Source: Oreohelix idahoensis (Eukaryota > Mollusca > Gastropoda > Stylommatophora > Oreohelicidae). Taken from it: a stretch of DNA of 64,000 nucleotides. The notes under the pieces were generated by a model. It was not told the origin of the DNA. It made no database searches and worked only from the letters and a program-made list of their open reading frames with translations. This document shows, piece by piece, positions 45,520 to 56,352 of the stretch; positions within the stretch are counted from its first letter, which is position 1; the number at the start of each line of letters is the position of its first letter. Where the stretch lies: positions 310,001 through 374,000 of the forward strand of contig JAMPIV010018961.1 in NCBI GenBank assembly GCA_024509875.1. The letters are read 5' to 3'. The position numbers and the translations under genes were made by a program.

Positions 45520-45620
45520 GACGGAGCATGGAGCCACACCTGCAGCTGGTCCCCTTCTAGGAAGCCTTCACCAAAGCATTCATGTCAAAATGATCAGCAA
45601 ACAACTGTTTATTATGCCTG
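45520..45620 (+). repeat. Dispersed repeat D1 fragment
   Basis: GGAGCATGGAGCCACACCTG followed by CAGCTGGTCCCCTTCTAGGA and AGCCTTCACCAAAG: the unexpanded form of the sequence that is amplified at 17398-17765. Confidence 0.8.
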
Positions 45621-46511
45621 CCCTTGTGCTTAATGGGCCTGAAAGAAGAGTAAAGAATAGTTACACTGTACCTTAACACTCATGGCATAATAGGTGACAA
45701 AGGAAGGGTGAGAATTCTCTCTCAAGTCATCTGGAAAAAATTCTCAGTCACCAAACTTTAGTCATAAACATGTCACAGAAAGCAAGTATTTCAACTCGGC
45801 CATCCAGGCTGCAAGGAGACCCTCCAACTGTGAGGTTCACAATGCAGTATACAGAAAGGCGAAAGAAGTCTGGGCTCCTGACTCACCTTCTTTCATGCAG
45901 GAGAACCTCCAGATTGGACACCTGAAATGTTCAAACGCTAAAAGAACAAGGGAGAACCTCACAGGTGGCAGATGAAATAATTAATATTAAAATGACGTAC
46001 TAGGACCATTTAAAACATGATGAACGGGAACAGAAAAGAAGATGTTTAACATAAAAGAAAGTGCTATCCTCAGAACATGAGGAATAAAGCGCACCTCATA
46101 GTGGAGGGGTGATAATAATGCTATCCATGTAGGCATAAAAGGCACTTATGGCACGGGAAGCAGCGAGACCCAGACTCGTACCAGCAACAATTCACAGCTG
46201 CCGAAAGGAAAACAAAGTAAATATCATTGTATGTTATTCACCAACTGATGACAAAGAATAATCGGTGAAAGAAAAAATTTTACACCAAACTCCAAAATTA
46301 TGAGGATAAAAATGAGAAGTAAAGACCTAACAAACGATAAAAGCTTTGAAGAGATCACATGAAAACATGGACAATGAACAAAACAGGACAAGGCCATTTT
46401 ATTTCTTGTAAGCTTCTTTGTCTCCTATAAGTCCCTCATTTTCCTTTTGGCTGCAGCGTCCTCTGCCTCTCTTACCAACTCGTCAATGTATTTCTTTCTT
46501 GTCTCTTCTTA

Positions 46512-46667
46512 CCACATGTTTTGGGGAGGACAACATTAGACAATCTTTGAAGGACCGAGGAGTAGAATGGAACCAAGCCAGGAGGAAGACAGCCGATAGA
46601 ATAGTATGGTGCTCTCTCTGACAAACCTCTACACTTCGCGGTAGAAGAGGAACGACTAAGTAAGTAA
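46512..46667 (+). mobile_element. R2b LINE, very short 5'-truncated insertion
   Basis: 156 bp ending in the (TAAG)n tail, with an 11-bp target duplication GTCTCTTCTTA (46501-46511 and 46668-46678). About 130 bp matches the R2b C-terminus (EDNIRQSLKDRG...WNQARRKTADRIV). The first 15 bp (CCACATGTTTTGG...) do not match and may be untemplated filler. Confidence 0.85.
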
Positions 46668-47559
46668 GTCTCTTCTTATAGTTTTTCTGACTTCTTTGTG
46701 TGCTTCTATGTTTATTTCATGAGCCTTGGCTCTAGAACGTTTGGTTTTGCTTCTATTTAAATCTGCTTGTCCTTTTTTTTTTAATTCTTTATTTTATCTT
46801 ACTGTCTCTGTTGTTATCCATGCTTTGTGCTGGTTTTTCCAAGAGCTTCTCATCATATCATTCCAATGTCGCCAGTGGTCTTCTGCTTGTGAAGAATGGA
46901 ATGACAGAATCACCAGTGTAGAACTGAAAAGGACCAGACAAGTACCAGTGAATGTTAGAACTGGCAACCAAATGACAGCATTACAAGACAGTCCTTGTTT
47001 TGTAATTCCAGGGAAAGAAAATTGGAGACCTAAAAATACAAAGAGAATTGAAATTGGAGACCTAAAAACACAAAGAGAATTGAAGACACACTTTTTTTTT
47101 TTTATGTAAGAAGATGGAAAGAAACTGAACTGCTTGAGCTAACCAAAAGCCTACGCTCCATATGGTGCAAAAAAAAGGTAATGAATTAATGAGAAGAATA
47201 AAGTTCTATTATGTTATGAAGCATATAAGATGAAATTTTTGGCAATAAAATCATATTAAAGCCAGATAAACTGGACAATATGTTAAGGTAAAGCTAGTTT
47301 ACTAAACCACCATGACTTTTATCCCTGTGCATGGCGGACTCCAGACAAGATCTGGAGGAAATGATACACTTCAATGGTGCCATACAAGAAATGTAATGTC
47401 GTTTTTCTACTTCTCATGCATCAAAACTCCTAGAGACATTCACAAGCTTTTAACTCTTTTTTAGAATTTTTAGGTACAATATTAACAAGGCCCCAAAATG
47501 AATGCTAATGTTTTTTTTTTTGAAGGTAAAGTTTTAAAACTAAATGGCTGCTTGTGTAG

Positions 47560-47885
47560 AATAAAAAGACTGAAATGGTATGACAAGGTCACCAAATGTG
47601 GAACTGATGACAGGAACCAGTGGAACAAGAGATGAGAAAATGGGAGGCTGGAGATGGATAGAACACACACTGAGGAAACCTGCTGATAGAATTATAAGGT
47701 AGTCCTTGGTTTGGAATTCACAGGGAAAGAGAGGCAGAGGTCGACCAACAAACACATGGAGAAGAGAGCTGGAGACAGAAGTGAAGATGATGTGGAAAGA
47801 ACTTGAGCTGATGGCACGTGACAGGAAGACTTGGCATTTGTTTGTTGAAGGCCTATGCTCTTTGGGGAGCTAAAGGGTATTGATT
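47560..47885 (+). repeat. R5 LINE C-terminal fragment
   Basis: Broken frame reading RWNKR, then MGGWRWIEHTLRKPADRIIR, SLVWNSQGKRGRGRPTNTWR, RELETEVKMMWKELELMARD, RKTWHLFVEGLCSL. Pattern of a LINE RT C-terminus. Confidence 0.75.
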
Positions 47886-48149
47886 GATTTATTGAATGTT
47901 TTAATACAAGCAGTAAATGTTTAGATTTATGAGAAAATATCTCCTTATATATATATATATAAAATCGTTGTAAACTGGCTGAAGAACATTTTAATGTAAT
48001 GGAAGCCTTGTTATATGCCACAAATAAGTTTGTTTCATACAGCATGTAAAATGCATGGGAAAATCCGACTTTAACCAAAGTGGTATGCCAGGTGGCTCTT
48101 AGAAGACTGAAGTTCAATATCTGGGTGCACCACGTGGTTCATGGTATAG

Positions 48150-48222
48150 AAAGAGTTAATCGAACCACAGACCACTGCGCTAGGAAGCCAGTGCACTAAC
48201 CACTATGCTACCGCGGCTCCTA
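48150..48222 (-). repeat. SINE-A head fragment
   Basis: Reversed tRNA-like head only: GGAGCCGCGGTAGCATAGTG through box B; body absent. Confidence 0.85.
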
Positions 48223-48454
48223 TAAAAATAATAGTAAAAAAAAATGCATGACTGTCTATTATGCAGTGTAAAAGTAAGCCACGCACAATCTGATCTTAAA
48301 ACACAAACAGGCATACAAACTTGAATATTCACAGTCATTAAAATAGCCTTCATGCAATTTAATTGGTGTATCAGCATCAACAAGAGTTTTACAACAAAAT
48401 TAAATACTGAATGTTGATTTATACGTCATCACGCTTTCTATGTGTTTTATTTCA

Positions 48455-48780
48455 ATAGTTGCCCCCTACAACTATCCATGTCTGCCATACAGAAAATGGT
48501 CGCATCCCCAAAGATATTTTCTACAGACAACTGGCTGATGGCAAAAGAACAGTTGGGCGACCGCAGCTGAGGTTCAAAGATGTGGGCAAGAGCGACATGA
48601 GGGCACTGGACATAAATCCAGCAACATGGGAGGATGAAGCTGTCAATTGCACAAAGTGGAGATGCTGTCTATGGTGCCACCTCAGACTGGGCAAAAAAAA
48701 AACTCTTACAACAAGCAGAAAAGATACAAAAACACGTCGAAAGAAACACCAGGCACAAAAATCAGCTGAGGGCTATTAAC
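48455..48780 (+). pseudogene. LINE RT C-terminal fragment ('R6')
   Basis: A 106-codon frame containing HTENGRIPKDIFYRQLADGK, RTVGRPQLRFKDVGKSDMRA and LDINPATWEDEA...W. This matches the widespread LINE C-terminal pattern GR.PK.L.Y..L..GKR.VGRP..R.KD...LDI....W. No RT core, no host gene around it. Confidence 0.7.
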
Positions 48781-48829
48781 TCAATGGTGCATCATCCTCA
48801 TAATCAGTTATGACTGGAAGAGGCTACTA

Positions 48830-49123
48830 ACAGCTATCTCATCTTGGCCTCAGTGACTACCACCTGGTTTGGTCCACTGCTGCTTATTCAGTATTCACAG
48901 CTAACCTTTATATCCTGAGGCATTTTAACTCTCCGCCACCCAGCTCACCTGGCAAGTAGAAGGACAGTATCCCACCAGAAGTAAGAAAGAGAGTTCTTAA
49001 TTGTTAATAGAGCCAATCCTGATATATGGAAATGAATCATGGACAACTAGCATACTAGCAGAAAACTCACACCATGCACTAAAACTAAGATACAAAACAG
49101 TTATGAGCAATACACTTTAATGG
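48830..49123 (+). repeat. Repeat unit 'D3', copy 1
   Basis: Matches 50555-50760 in direct orientation: CCACTGCTGCTTATTCAGTA, TAGCTAACCTTT, an AGAAGTAAGA block, then a degenerate RT scrap with ILIYGNESWTTS. D3 sequence lies on both sides of the hAT MITE at 49124. Confidence 0.6.
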
Positions 49124-49731
49124 CAGGGTTTCTTAATGTGTGGTACATAGACCCCTTTAAGGGTCCATGAATAGATTCTAGGGGGTCCATGTACATAACC
49201 TAAAATTTAAAGTTTTTTATTAAGCTTTTATGTACCCTTTTTTCCAAGAAGGGTTCCATAGCCTTCATCGGACAATGAAAGGGGTCCTTAGCCTTCACCC
49301 GACAATCAAAGGGTCCATATCCTTCACCCGACAATCAAAGGGGTCCACAACCTTCACCCAACAATCAAAGGGTCCATATCCTTCACCAGACAATCAAAGG
49401 GGTCCATAGCCTTCACCAGAAAATCAAAGGGTCCATATCCTTCACCAGACAATCAAAGGGGTCCATAGCCTTCATCTGAGTATCAAAAGGGTCCATAGCT
49501 TTCATCAGACAATCAAAGGGGTCCATAGCCTTCACCTGACAATCAAAGGGGTCCATAGCCTTCATCAGACAATCAAAGGGGTCCATATCCTTCACCAGAC
49601 AATCAAAGGGTCCATAGCCTTCATCCAACAATCAAAGGGGTCCATAGCCTTCACCTGACAATCAAAGGGGTCCATAGCCTTCATTGGACAATGAAAGGGG
49701 TCTATAGCAAAATAAAGGTTAAGAAACCCTG
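49124..49731. mobile_element. hAT-like MITE 'H1' with expanded core
   Basis: Terminal inverted repeats CAGGGTTTCTTAA (49124-) and TTAAGAAACCCTG (-49731), with flanks CTTTAATGG and CTTTAAGG consistent with an 8-bp duplication altered by one base. The internal part, about 49245-49715, is an array of about 16 units of 30 bp (TCAAAGGGGTCCATAGCCTT + CACCTGACAA). The homologous copy at 40290-40449 has only two units. Confidence 0.88.
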
Positions 49732-50154
49732 CTTTAAGGCTCAGAGATCAATCATCCACAACTATTATTTATAGTTACAGATGTGAAAAAGGTGAGATAC
49801 AGCAAAAAGAAAAGGACATGTTTTTATGAACTGCAGGAATGAAACAATCAAATATTTACCAAAACAATCCTTCCTCAACAAATATTAAAATGCCAAACAT
49901 GGACAATAAAATACATAATATTCAAGAATATAATGTAAAGTTTGCCGTACATGAAATACACGAATATAAGAAGCAGATGAGCATGGCTCCCTCCAAAATT
50001 TTCTTATATCATTTTATATTTTTTTGGATTTTTTTCCCGTCTATTTTTTATCATTTTCAGGTTTGTTTTACCTCAATGAAAGTCTGACTAGTTTATATAT
50101 TAATTGTTTTTTTTCTTATCACTCCTCAAAACTGTGCCATTGCTTTTTGTTTTG

Positions 50155-50315
50155 TACCTCACCATATTTACAAACATGAGATGTCAATGATGGTTTTTTT
50201 CTATCTCGCCATATTTACAAATGTGAGATGTCAATGATGTTTTTGTTCTACGTAACCATGTTTACAAATGTGGGATGTGAATGTTTTTGTTCTATCTCAC
50301 CATACTTACAAAAGC
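50155..50315. repeat. Tandem repeat, about 52-bp unit, three copies
   Basis: Units run CACCATATTTACAAA.ATGAG followed by ATGTCAATGATG.TTTTT and TCTA.CTC. The third is shorter. Confidence 0.85.
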
Positions 50316-50554
50316 CGTATAAATCAGAGTTAACGGAGTTTATGAAAAGCACCACATTCTTAGGTTTATGACTGTACATGGACAATAAGGCAGTGGTCTC
50401 TCCTTGCCATCCGTCACTTTGTGTACAAGTCTTTCCAACAGCCTTTGACTTTAAAAAGTCTAACACACCGGGCAGGGGAAAGGTTAAAGCGCCTCCATCT
50501 ATCTTGTTGACTGTTACATCATAAAGCTTTTGAGTGTTTTACTCAGACAGATAC

Positions 50555-50873
50555 CCCCCTCCAACTATCCCATCTCACCTCAGTGACAACCATCTGCTTT
50601 AGTCCACTGCTGCTTATTCAGTATTTATAGCTAACCTTTCTAACTACAGATCAAGTAGGACAGGTTCCCAGCAGAAGTAAGAGTTCTTCAGAGTTATACA
50701 GAGCCATCCTGACATATGGAAGTGAGTCATGGACAACTAGTAGACAGGCAGAGAAATTCCTGGAGGATGTGGTTTGACAGAAGAATGTTAAGAATAACCA
50801 TGGACAACTAAAAAAGAGTAATCAGAAAGTCCTGAAAGAAGCCAATGCTCATATGAAGCTTATTACTTATATT
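50555..50873 (+). repeat. Repeat unit 'D3', copy 2, interrupted
   Basis: Same block order as 48830-49123, with an RT scrap (ILTYGSESWTTS, then FDRRMLRITMDN) continuing past the R4 insertion at 51481-51640 (QSTIFRHSM-type stretch, TGRRSY). Confidence 0.65.
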
Positions 50874-51468
50874 CTTCTTCTTCTTTGATCCTTAGCCACC
50901 GACTGTCAAAGCAGTCAGTGGCTATCATGCCTGGTGGCGTCTTGTAGGGCAGCAACAAACTGCTTCCACTTCGCTTGGTCAGTGGCCATCCTTCGTGCAG
51001 TGCCCCAGCTTTATTCTTTGCATCTCGGCCTCCACAGTTCTCTGCAAAGTTGTTTTTGGTCAGTCTCTCTTTCGCTTTCCTTCAGGAGTCCATAGTATAG
51101 CTGTTCTTGTGATGGCACTGGGGTCTCTTCTGACATGGCCAACCCAACTCCAGCGTCTGCCAGCTATGATTGGTGTGCATGGCCTATTGGTTACTCCAGG
51201 TAAGCAGTTCTTGGTTGGTGATGGTATTCGGCCAAAAGATTATGAGAATTTTCCTAAGGCAGATTGTGTGGAAAGAGGACAATTTCGACATTTCCTTCTC
51301 TGTTATTCTCCAGCATTCCGCACCACAGAGAAGCACAGAAAGTACACAGCTCTTATATAATCTTAATTTGGTGTTTGTGCTGTACTGAGAGGACTTCCAG
51401 ATGTTGTTGAGACTAGCAAAGGCTGTTCTCGCTTTATTCATTCTGTTGCTGATGTCTTGGCTTGTTCC
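50874..51468 (-). mobile_element. R4 LINE, 5'-truncated
   Basis: A 595-bp insertion with an exact 12-bp target duplication ATTACTTATATT (50862-50873 and 51469-51480) and a (GAA)n tail. The minus-strand frames give SNRMNKARTAFASLNNIWKS, LCGAECWRITEKEMSKL and FWPNTITNQELLTW; later parts are frameshifted. Its 3' 110 bp match SINE-S. Confidence 0.93.
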
Positions 51469-51964
51469 ATTACTTATATTAGAAGGAAGCAATCCACCAT
51501 CTTCAGGCATTCTATGGGATGCTGAAATATATTGGTACAACAGGAAAGACTGAAGGAAAAAGAGATACTGGACGGAGTTATATTGCGGCATGGAAATAAG
51601 TCAACAAACTGATAAACAGCTATGGGGGGCAGAAAGTTGTGAAGAGACATGACCTCCAGCTTACGGTGGCACGGTATTTAAAAGAAGTAGTAGATGTCGT
51701 TCTTAAAGTAGAAAAAAGTGCTGTTGTTTCAAAGCAGCGGTGTGTCTACAATTACTACAACGATTTATCTTTTCTGAAATCATATTACTCATCCTCATCA
51801 CTTATCTCCGACACTCTGGTCTACCAAGGATCTAAGGCTTTTTCTCTCTCTTTGAACCTGTCTACCATACTGCTTATAATTTTGCTTCATTTTGTATAGT
51901 GAACTTTTACATTCATTTCATGCTGTGCTATTTTAGTAACAAAGCATTTTCATCATTTTCCTTT

Positions 51965-52150
51965 TCACTGCTAATGGTGGATGGAGCCACCACTGCACTG
52001 GCCCCTTTCCAGGAAGCCTGCACAGGGAATTCACATACTCCTACAGCAGTGGTTTCTGTAACAATCTGTTTTATATCCTGAGGTTGCCATCATCATGCAC
52101 AAACTTCAGAATTAGTCACCTTGTACGATATGCCTAACGGAGTAGAAGGC
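51965..52150 (+). repeat. Dispersed repeat D1 copy
   Basis: GGAGCCACCACTGCACTGGC, CCCTTTCCAGGAAGCCTGCA, CAGCAGTGGTTTCTGTAACA and CCTGAGGTTGCCAT: the most complete and unexpanded D1 copy in the window. Confidence 0.85.
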
Positions 52151-52204
52151 CTATTCTGTCTTTCCTCATCAGATACCTGCTTGAACTACATGAGGATCCA
52201 TGAT

Positions 52205-52910
52205 AATAGACGAACACATAAAACTTCACAATTGTGACTCTTGTACACGTTGCTATGTTTCAACAACATATAAAACCTCACAATTGTGATAGTGTATGAC
52301 AATAAATAATGAGGCTGCTGTAAAACTGGTAAGGAAACAAATATATAAATTAAAAAATCAGATAAAGGCTATGGACCCCTTTGATTGTCGGATGAAGGCT
52401 ATGGACCCCTTTGATTGTCAGATGAAGGCTATGGACCCCTTTGATTGTTGGATGAAGGCTATGGACCCCTTTCATTGTCTGATGAAGGCTATGGACCCCT
52501 TTGATTGTCAGGTGAAGGCTATGGACCCCTGGTGTTTCCTGTGTACCGTTGTTGAAAAGGCTATGGACCCCTTTGATTTTGATTTGCTTTCCCCTTTGAT
52601 TGTTGGATGAAGGCTATGGACCCCTTTCATTGTCTGATGAAGACTATGGACCCCTTTGATTGTCAGGTGAAGGCTATGGACCCCTGGTGTTTCCTGTGTA
52701 CCGTTAACTTGTAAAACTGATTTCATACCATTCTATTTTTTTAATTTATATATTTGTTTCCTCACAATTGTGACTCTTGTGCAGATGGCTATGTCTCAAC
52801 AACATATAAAACCTCACAATTGTGACTCTTGTATGGAAGGCTATGTCTCAACAACGTATAAAACCTCACAATTGTGACTCTTGTACGGAAGGCTATGTCT
52901 CTAGGTGTCA
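52205..52910. repeat. Interrupted tandem array, about 51-bp unit
   Basis: Units CATATAAAACCTCACAATTG + TGACTCTTGTAC...GGCTATGTCTCAACAA occur about twice at 52205-52290 and three times at 52765-52905. The segment between is the foldback minisatellite 52331-52762. Confidence 0.85.
52331..52762. repeat. Foldback unit with 30-bp minisatellite core
   Basis: Inverted arms GGAAACAAATATATAAATTA (52331-) and TAATTTATATATTTGTTTCC (-52762) of about 25 bp enclose about ten units of GGCTATGGACCCCTTTGATT + GTCGGATGAA, the reverse complement of the array in H1 at 49245-49715. A GGTGTTTCCTGTGTACCGTT segment recurs in the array. The core is open for 100 codons (AMDPFDCQMK repeats), not considered a gene. Confidence 0.9.
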
Positions 52911-54065
52911 CGATCTACTTCATCTTACTCAAAACTGAACTGGTTAATTCAATGTGTTTAAATAATAAATGAAGCTGCTGTAAAACTGGAAGATAAAGCC
53001 ACAAAATAATAATGAAAATTGGTATTGAGTCAGTTTTACAATTGAATGATACACACAAAACACAAGACAATTTCAGGTTCACCCTTCCATCAGCCAAGCA
53101 CACAAAAATAATTTATAATTAGTGCTGAGTAAGTGTTACAAATTAATGATACACAAAACACAGAAAACTTACATTTTATTTTTGTTTTTGCTTTAGTTAA
53201 TTCAATGTTTAACTGAGTGCATTCACTTATTTAATGTAACCACCTTACTACTATGTCTGTAGAAAACAAGACAACCAATGCATTATATATGCATGCTGTC
53301 AGCATTTGAAACACAAAGAACAAACAATGAAAGGTCAGGATGAAAAACTGCACAGATATCTCAATGACATAAACAGCAAACTCCAAATGACTGGGTTCAT
53401 GGCCAGGCAAGTGGTGCTGTCACAGGTTCAAATCTTTGGGAAACAAATTTCTTTCCATTTGTTTGTATTTGTTGTTTTATACGGAGTCTTGTTGATCTAC
53501 CCATGCATGCAATTACTGTTGTTGTTAATTTCTAATCCTAGTCTGATGTTTCATTACTCTTCCTCAATACCTAATCCTCTTTAGAGACAAGATTAGGTAC
53601 ATTATAAAAAAACTGTGGAAACATCGAAATGTTATTTCAATACACAGATGACATTTTCATGGGTTTCTAGGCGTTTTGCAAAGATATTTGCTTATTTAAT
53701 GTATATTTTAACCTGTGGCAAACCTCTAAAGCGCACATGCTAGGAAATTTTATCTTCTCTGACAATTTTTTTTTCTTACAGCTTCCCTAATACATGACTT
53801 TCCTAAGTCAGCACAAATGGATATGGGGTAATTTTGGCAAAGAAAATAATTTCTAAAGTTAGTGGCAATGGGTAATCAGATCCTATCAGATCCTAAAAGA
53901 TCTATTATCAAGGGGTTGTACACATTTGTTTAAATCTAGAAGCCAGCTCATAAATTTAGGAGCCAACACAAAAAACTCCTAAACCAGATGAATGCCAGAA
54001 AACAAAATTAAATCACAGAATACCGTACATGGTTTACAAATTCTAGTTGGCAGACCAATAAATGA

Positions 54066-54165
54066 CATCTTCTTAGACAAGGTCTTTTATATCTAGACAT
54101 GCGCCCTAATATAACCAAAGGACCTTGTGTCTAGGTAGAACGGAGCTCGAAACATCAAAATCCTT
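54066..54165 (+). repeat. Dispersed repeat D2 copy
   Basis: GACAAGGTCTTTTATATCTA, GACATGCGCCCTAATATAAC and GGACCTTGTGTCTAGG: the most complete D2 copy, with the inverted ACAAGGTC / GACCTTGT blocks clear. Confidence 0.75.
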
Positions 54166-54905
54166 ATTTCTAATAATATAGTTGGCATAGCTAAATTTCT
54201 AAGTGGTATTACTTAATATCCAGGATTCTGCATATCCATTTAACCCTAAAGAACAGATTCTAAATAAATTTAAAGCTGCTACTTGGCACAATAGTTTGTG
54301 CTGAAATATACTGGATGTAAAATTTTAATGGCAAAGCCTCAATTCAAGCACAATAATGCAAACACATCAAACCCAACTCTGACAGACAAATTCTGTAATT
54401 GTTCTGCCAAACTTGATTTTTTTAAGAAAAAAAAACTAACATACAGTAAAAAAGGAAACAAAAATGCCCAAGCTACGTTTTAACTTTTAGAGATGCCCCA
54501 CTGACTGGCTGCTTATCAAAAAATAAACTTCGGATCATAAAAACCTGGACTAGTCCGACTGAAATCATCAGCGCCAGCTGCAAACACGAGAAGAAGTTTA
54601 CCAAATAGAAGTTGGCCTCCTGAATGTTGCGGTCCTTAGCTTCATGAACTCTTAGCAAAGTCTGAACTTGAATTGAACTTTCCAAATTTTTCTTTGACCT
54701 CTCCAGTATACCCTGATGGAATAATGGCAACTATAATTATTACACACATTTAAATTGTTAAAAGCTACTCATACAAGCTCAGAGTTTATGGTTAAACAAT
54801 GGCTTTAAGATAATTAAAATATGGGAAAAAACAGGATTTTTGTTTTTAGTCTGGGAAAAGAAGTATCATTATTTTTACTCTGGTAAACGGTAGTGGGCCT
54901 TGTAG

Positions 54906-55165
54906 TCTTAAAAATGTAAAAAAGGTAGTCCTTTAGCAGATACTGCTGTAGAAGAGTGAAGTGTTAGAGAGTTCACTACACTAAGTCCAGCACTGAGAGT
55001 GGGGTGACCAGTTCCCTTCTTCGCTGCCTTTTCCTTCCCTAACTCAAGTGCAAAGTCAGGTGCCCATTTACAGCTGGGTAGACTGGAGCATGTTGATACC
55101 GTGATTTGAATGCAGCAGCTTTGCCGCGAGAGACCAGCGCTCTAACCACTCTGTACACCTGACCC
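54906..55165 (-). mobile_element. SINE-V, near full length
   Basis: Reversed copy: GGTAGTCCTTTAGCAGATAC at the left, CACTAAGTCCAGCACTGAGA, CAAAGTCAGGTGCCCATTTA, and the tRNA-like head near 55120-55160 (GAGACCAGCGCTCTAACCA). Confidence 0.85.
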
Positions 55166-55254
55166 TTAAAAATGTAGGCTACAATAATTTCTATATTTGT
55201 CCTGTGTGTAGTTTCTGGGGATAAATGGGAACGAGAAAGTATTCAGTGGGGTAC

Positions 55255-56072
55255 TGGAAGGTGAGACAGGTCTGTATTTCAGAGCTGGCATTTGCTGATG
55301 ATGTTGCCTGATGGCTAAATCAGAGACACATCTCCAATCCAACCTGCAAGTCTGGAAGGAAGAGCTGGAGAAGAGAGGGATGGTCATAAGCAGCTCTAAA
55401 ACAAAATCCATGGTGATATCACGAGAAGAAAGAAGACATCCGATTAAGCTGGGAGAACAGGTCCTGGAGCAGGTCGACCACTTTAAATACCTCAGAGCTA
55501 TTATAGACCGAAAGGGAGGCATCACAGAAGAGTTGGCCACTCGAAAGGTAGCAGCTGGGAGACTTTGTCAGGCCATAAATCGAGGATTCCTCAGCAAGAG
55601 AGATGTTGGTAAGAAAACGAAGATGCCTGTATACCGCTCCACCTATGTCCCAGTCTTGACATATGGATGCGAGTCATGGGCAATGACTACAATCCACAAA
55701 AGCCAGATCCAAACCTCAGAAATGAGGTATCTGAGCAAGGTGGTTGAAGTAACAAGAAGAGACATGGTCTGCAACCAGACGATACGTCAAGGCCTAAAAT
55801 CCCACCCCCTGCAGACCCAAGTAGAACAGTCCCAACTAAGATGGTTTGGCCATGCCTGCAGAATGGGAGAAGCATGGGAAACAAAGAGCCAGGGATACAG
55901 ACCCCCAGGATGACCCAGAGTCTGCTGGGAGGACAACATTAGACAATCTTTGAAGGACCGAGGACTAGAATGGAACCAGGCCAGGAGGAAGACAGCCGAT
56001 AGGATAGTCTGGCGCTCTCTCTTCCAAACCTCTACACCTCACGGTAGAAGGGGAACGACTAAGTAAGTAAGT
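55255..56072 (+). mobile_element. R2b LINE, 5'-truncated
   Basis: Plus-strand copy with (TAAG)n tail at 56061-56072. It extends further 5' than the 15-kb copy and includes the RT motif C as LAFADDV (about 55280), followed by a one-base frameshift (GTTGCCTGATGG) before the 200-codon frame 55311-55913: QVWKEELEKRGMVISSSKTK, FKYLRAIIDRKGG, YVPVLTYGCESWAM, RWFGHACRM. A gap after RMGEAWETK and a TGA near 55911 break the end. Confidence 0.9.
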
Positions 56073-56089
56073 TCCTGGAGGCTCTAAGG

Positions 56090-56287
56090 CAGGGGTCGGG
56101 AACCTTTCCGTGACAAAGCGCCAAATATTTAATTTTGTCTCCACTTTAACAAATTGAAGAGCCGCATGAAAAAAAAATCACATGGTATCCCTCATTCACT
56201 AAGAGTTAAGTAGTAGAGAGCCGAGAGCCGCATGAGATGGCTCAAAAAGCCGAATGCGGCTCATGAGCCGCGGGTTCCCGACCCCTG
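56090..56287. mobile_element. hAT MITE 'H2'
   Basis: 198 bp with TIRs CAGGGGTCGGGAACC and GGTTCCCGACCCCTG (imperfect inside) and an exact 8-bp target duplication CTCTAAGG (56082-56089, 56288-56295). The interior has repeated GAGCCGCATGA. The ends belong to the widespread CAGGGGTCGG.AACC type of hAT MITE. It lies 17 bp past the R2b tail. Confidence 0.96.
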
Positions 56288-56352
56288 CTCTAAGGAGACA
56301 GACAAAGAATAGGACTACTGCTACCTACAGCATATCATAAAAAAGCAAGTAC

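Noticed and set aside
49413..49631. Repetitive protein gene (MKAMDPFDCL repeats), also 52296-52610 and 44906-45160
   Set aside because: The frames exist because the unit is 30 bp; they lie within a MITE or foldback array, have no extended flanking coding sequence and are open on more than one strand.
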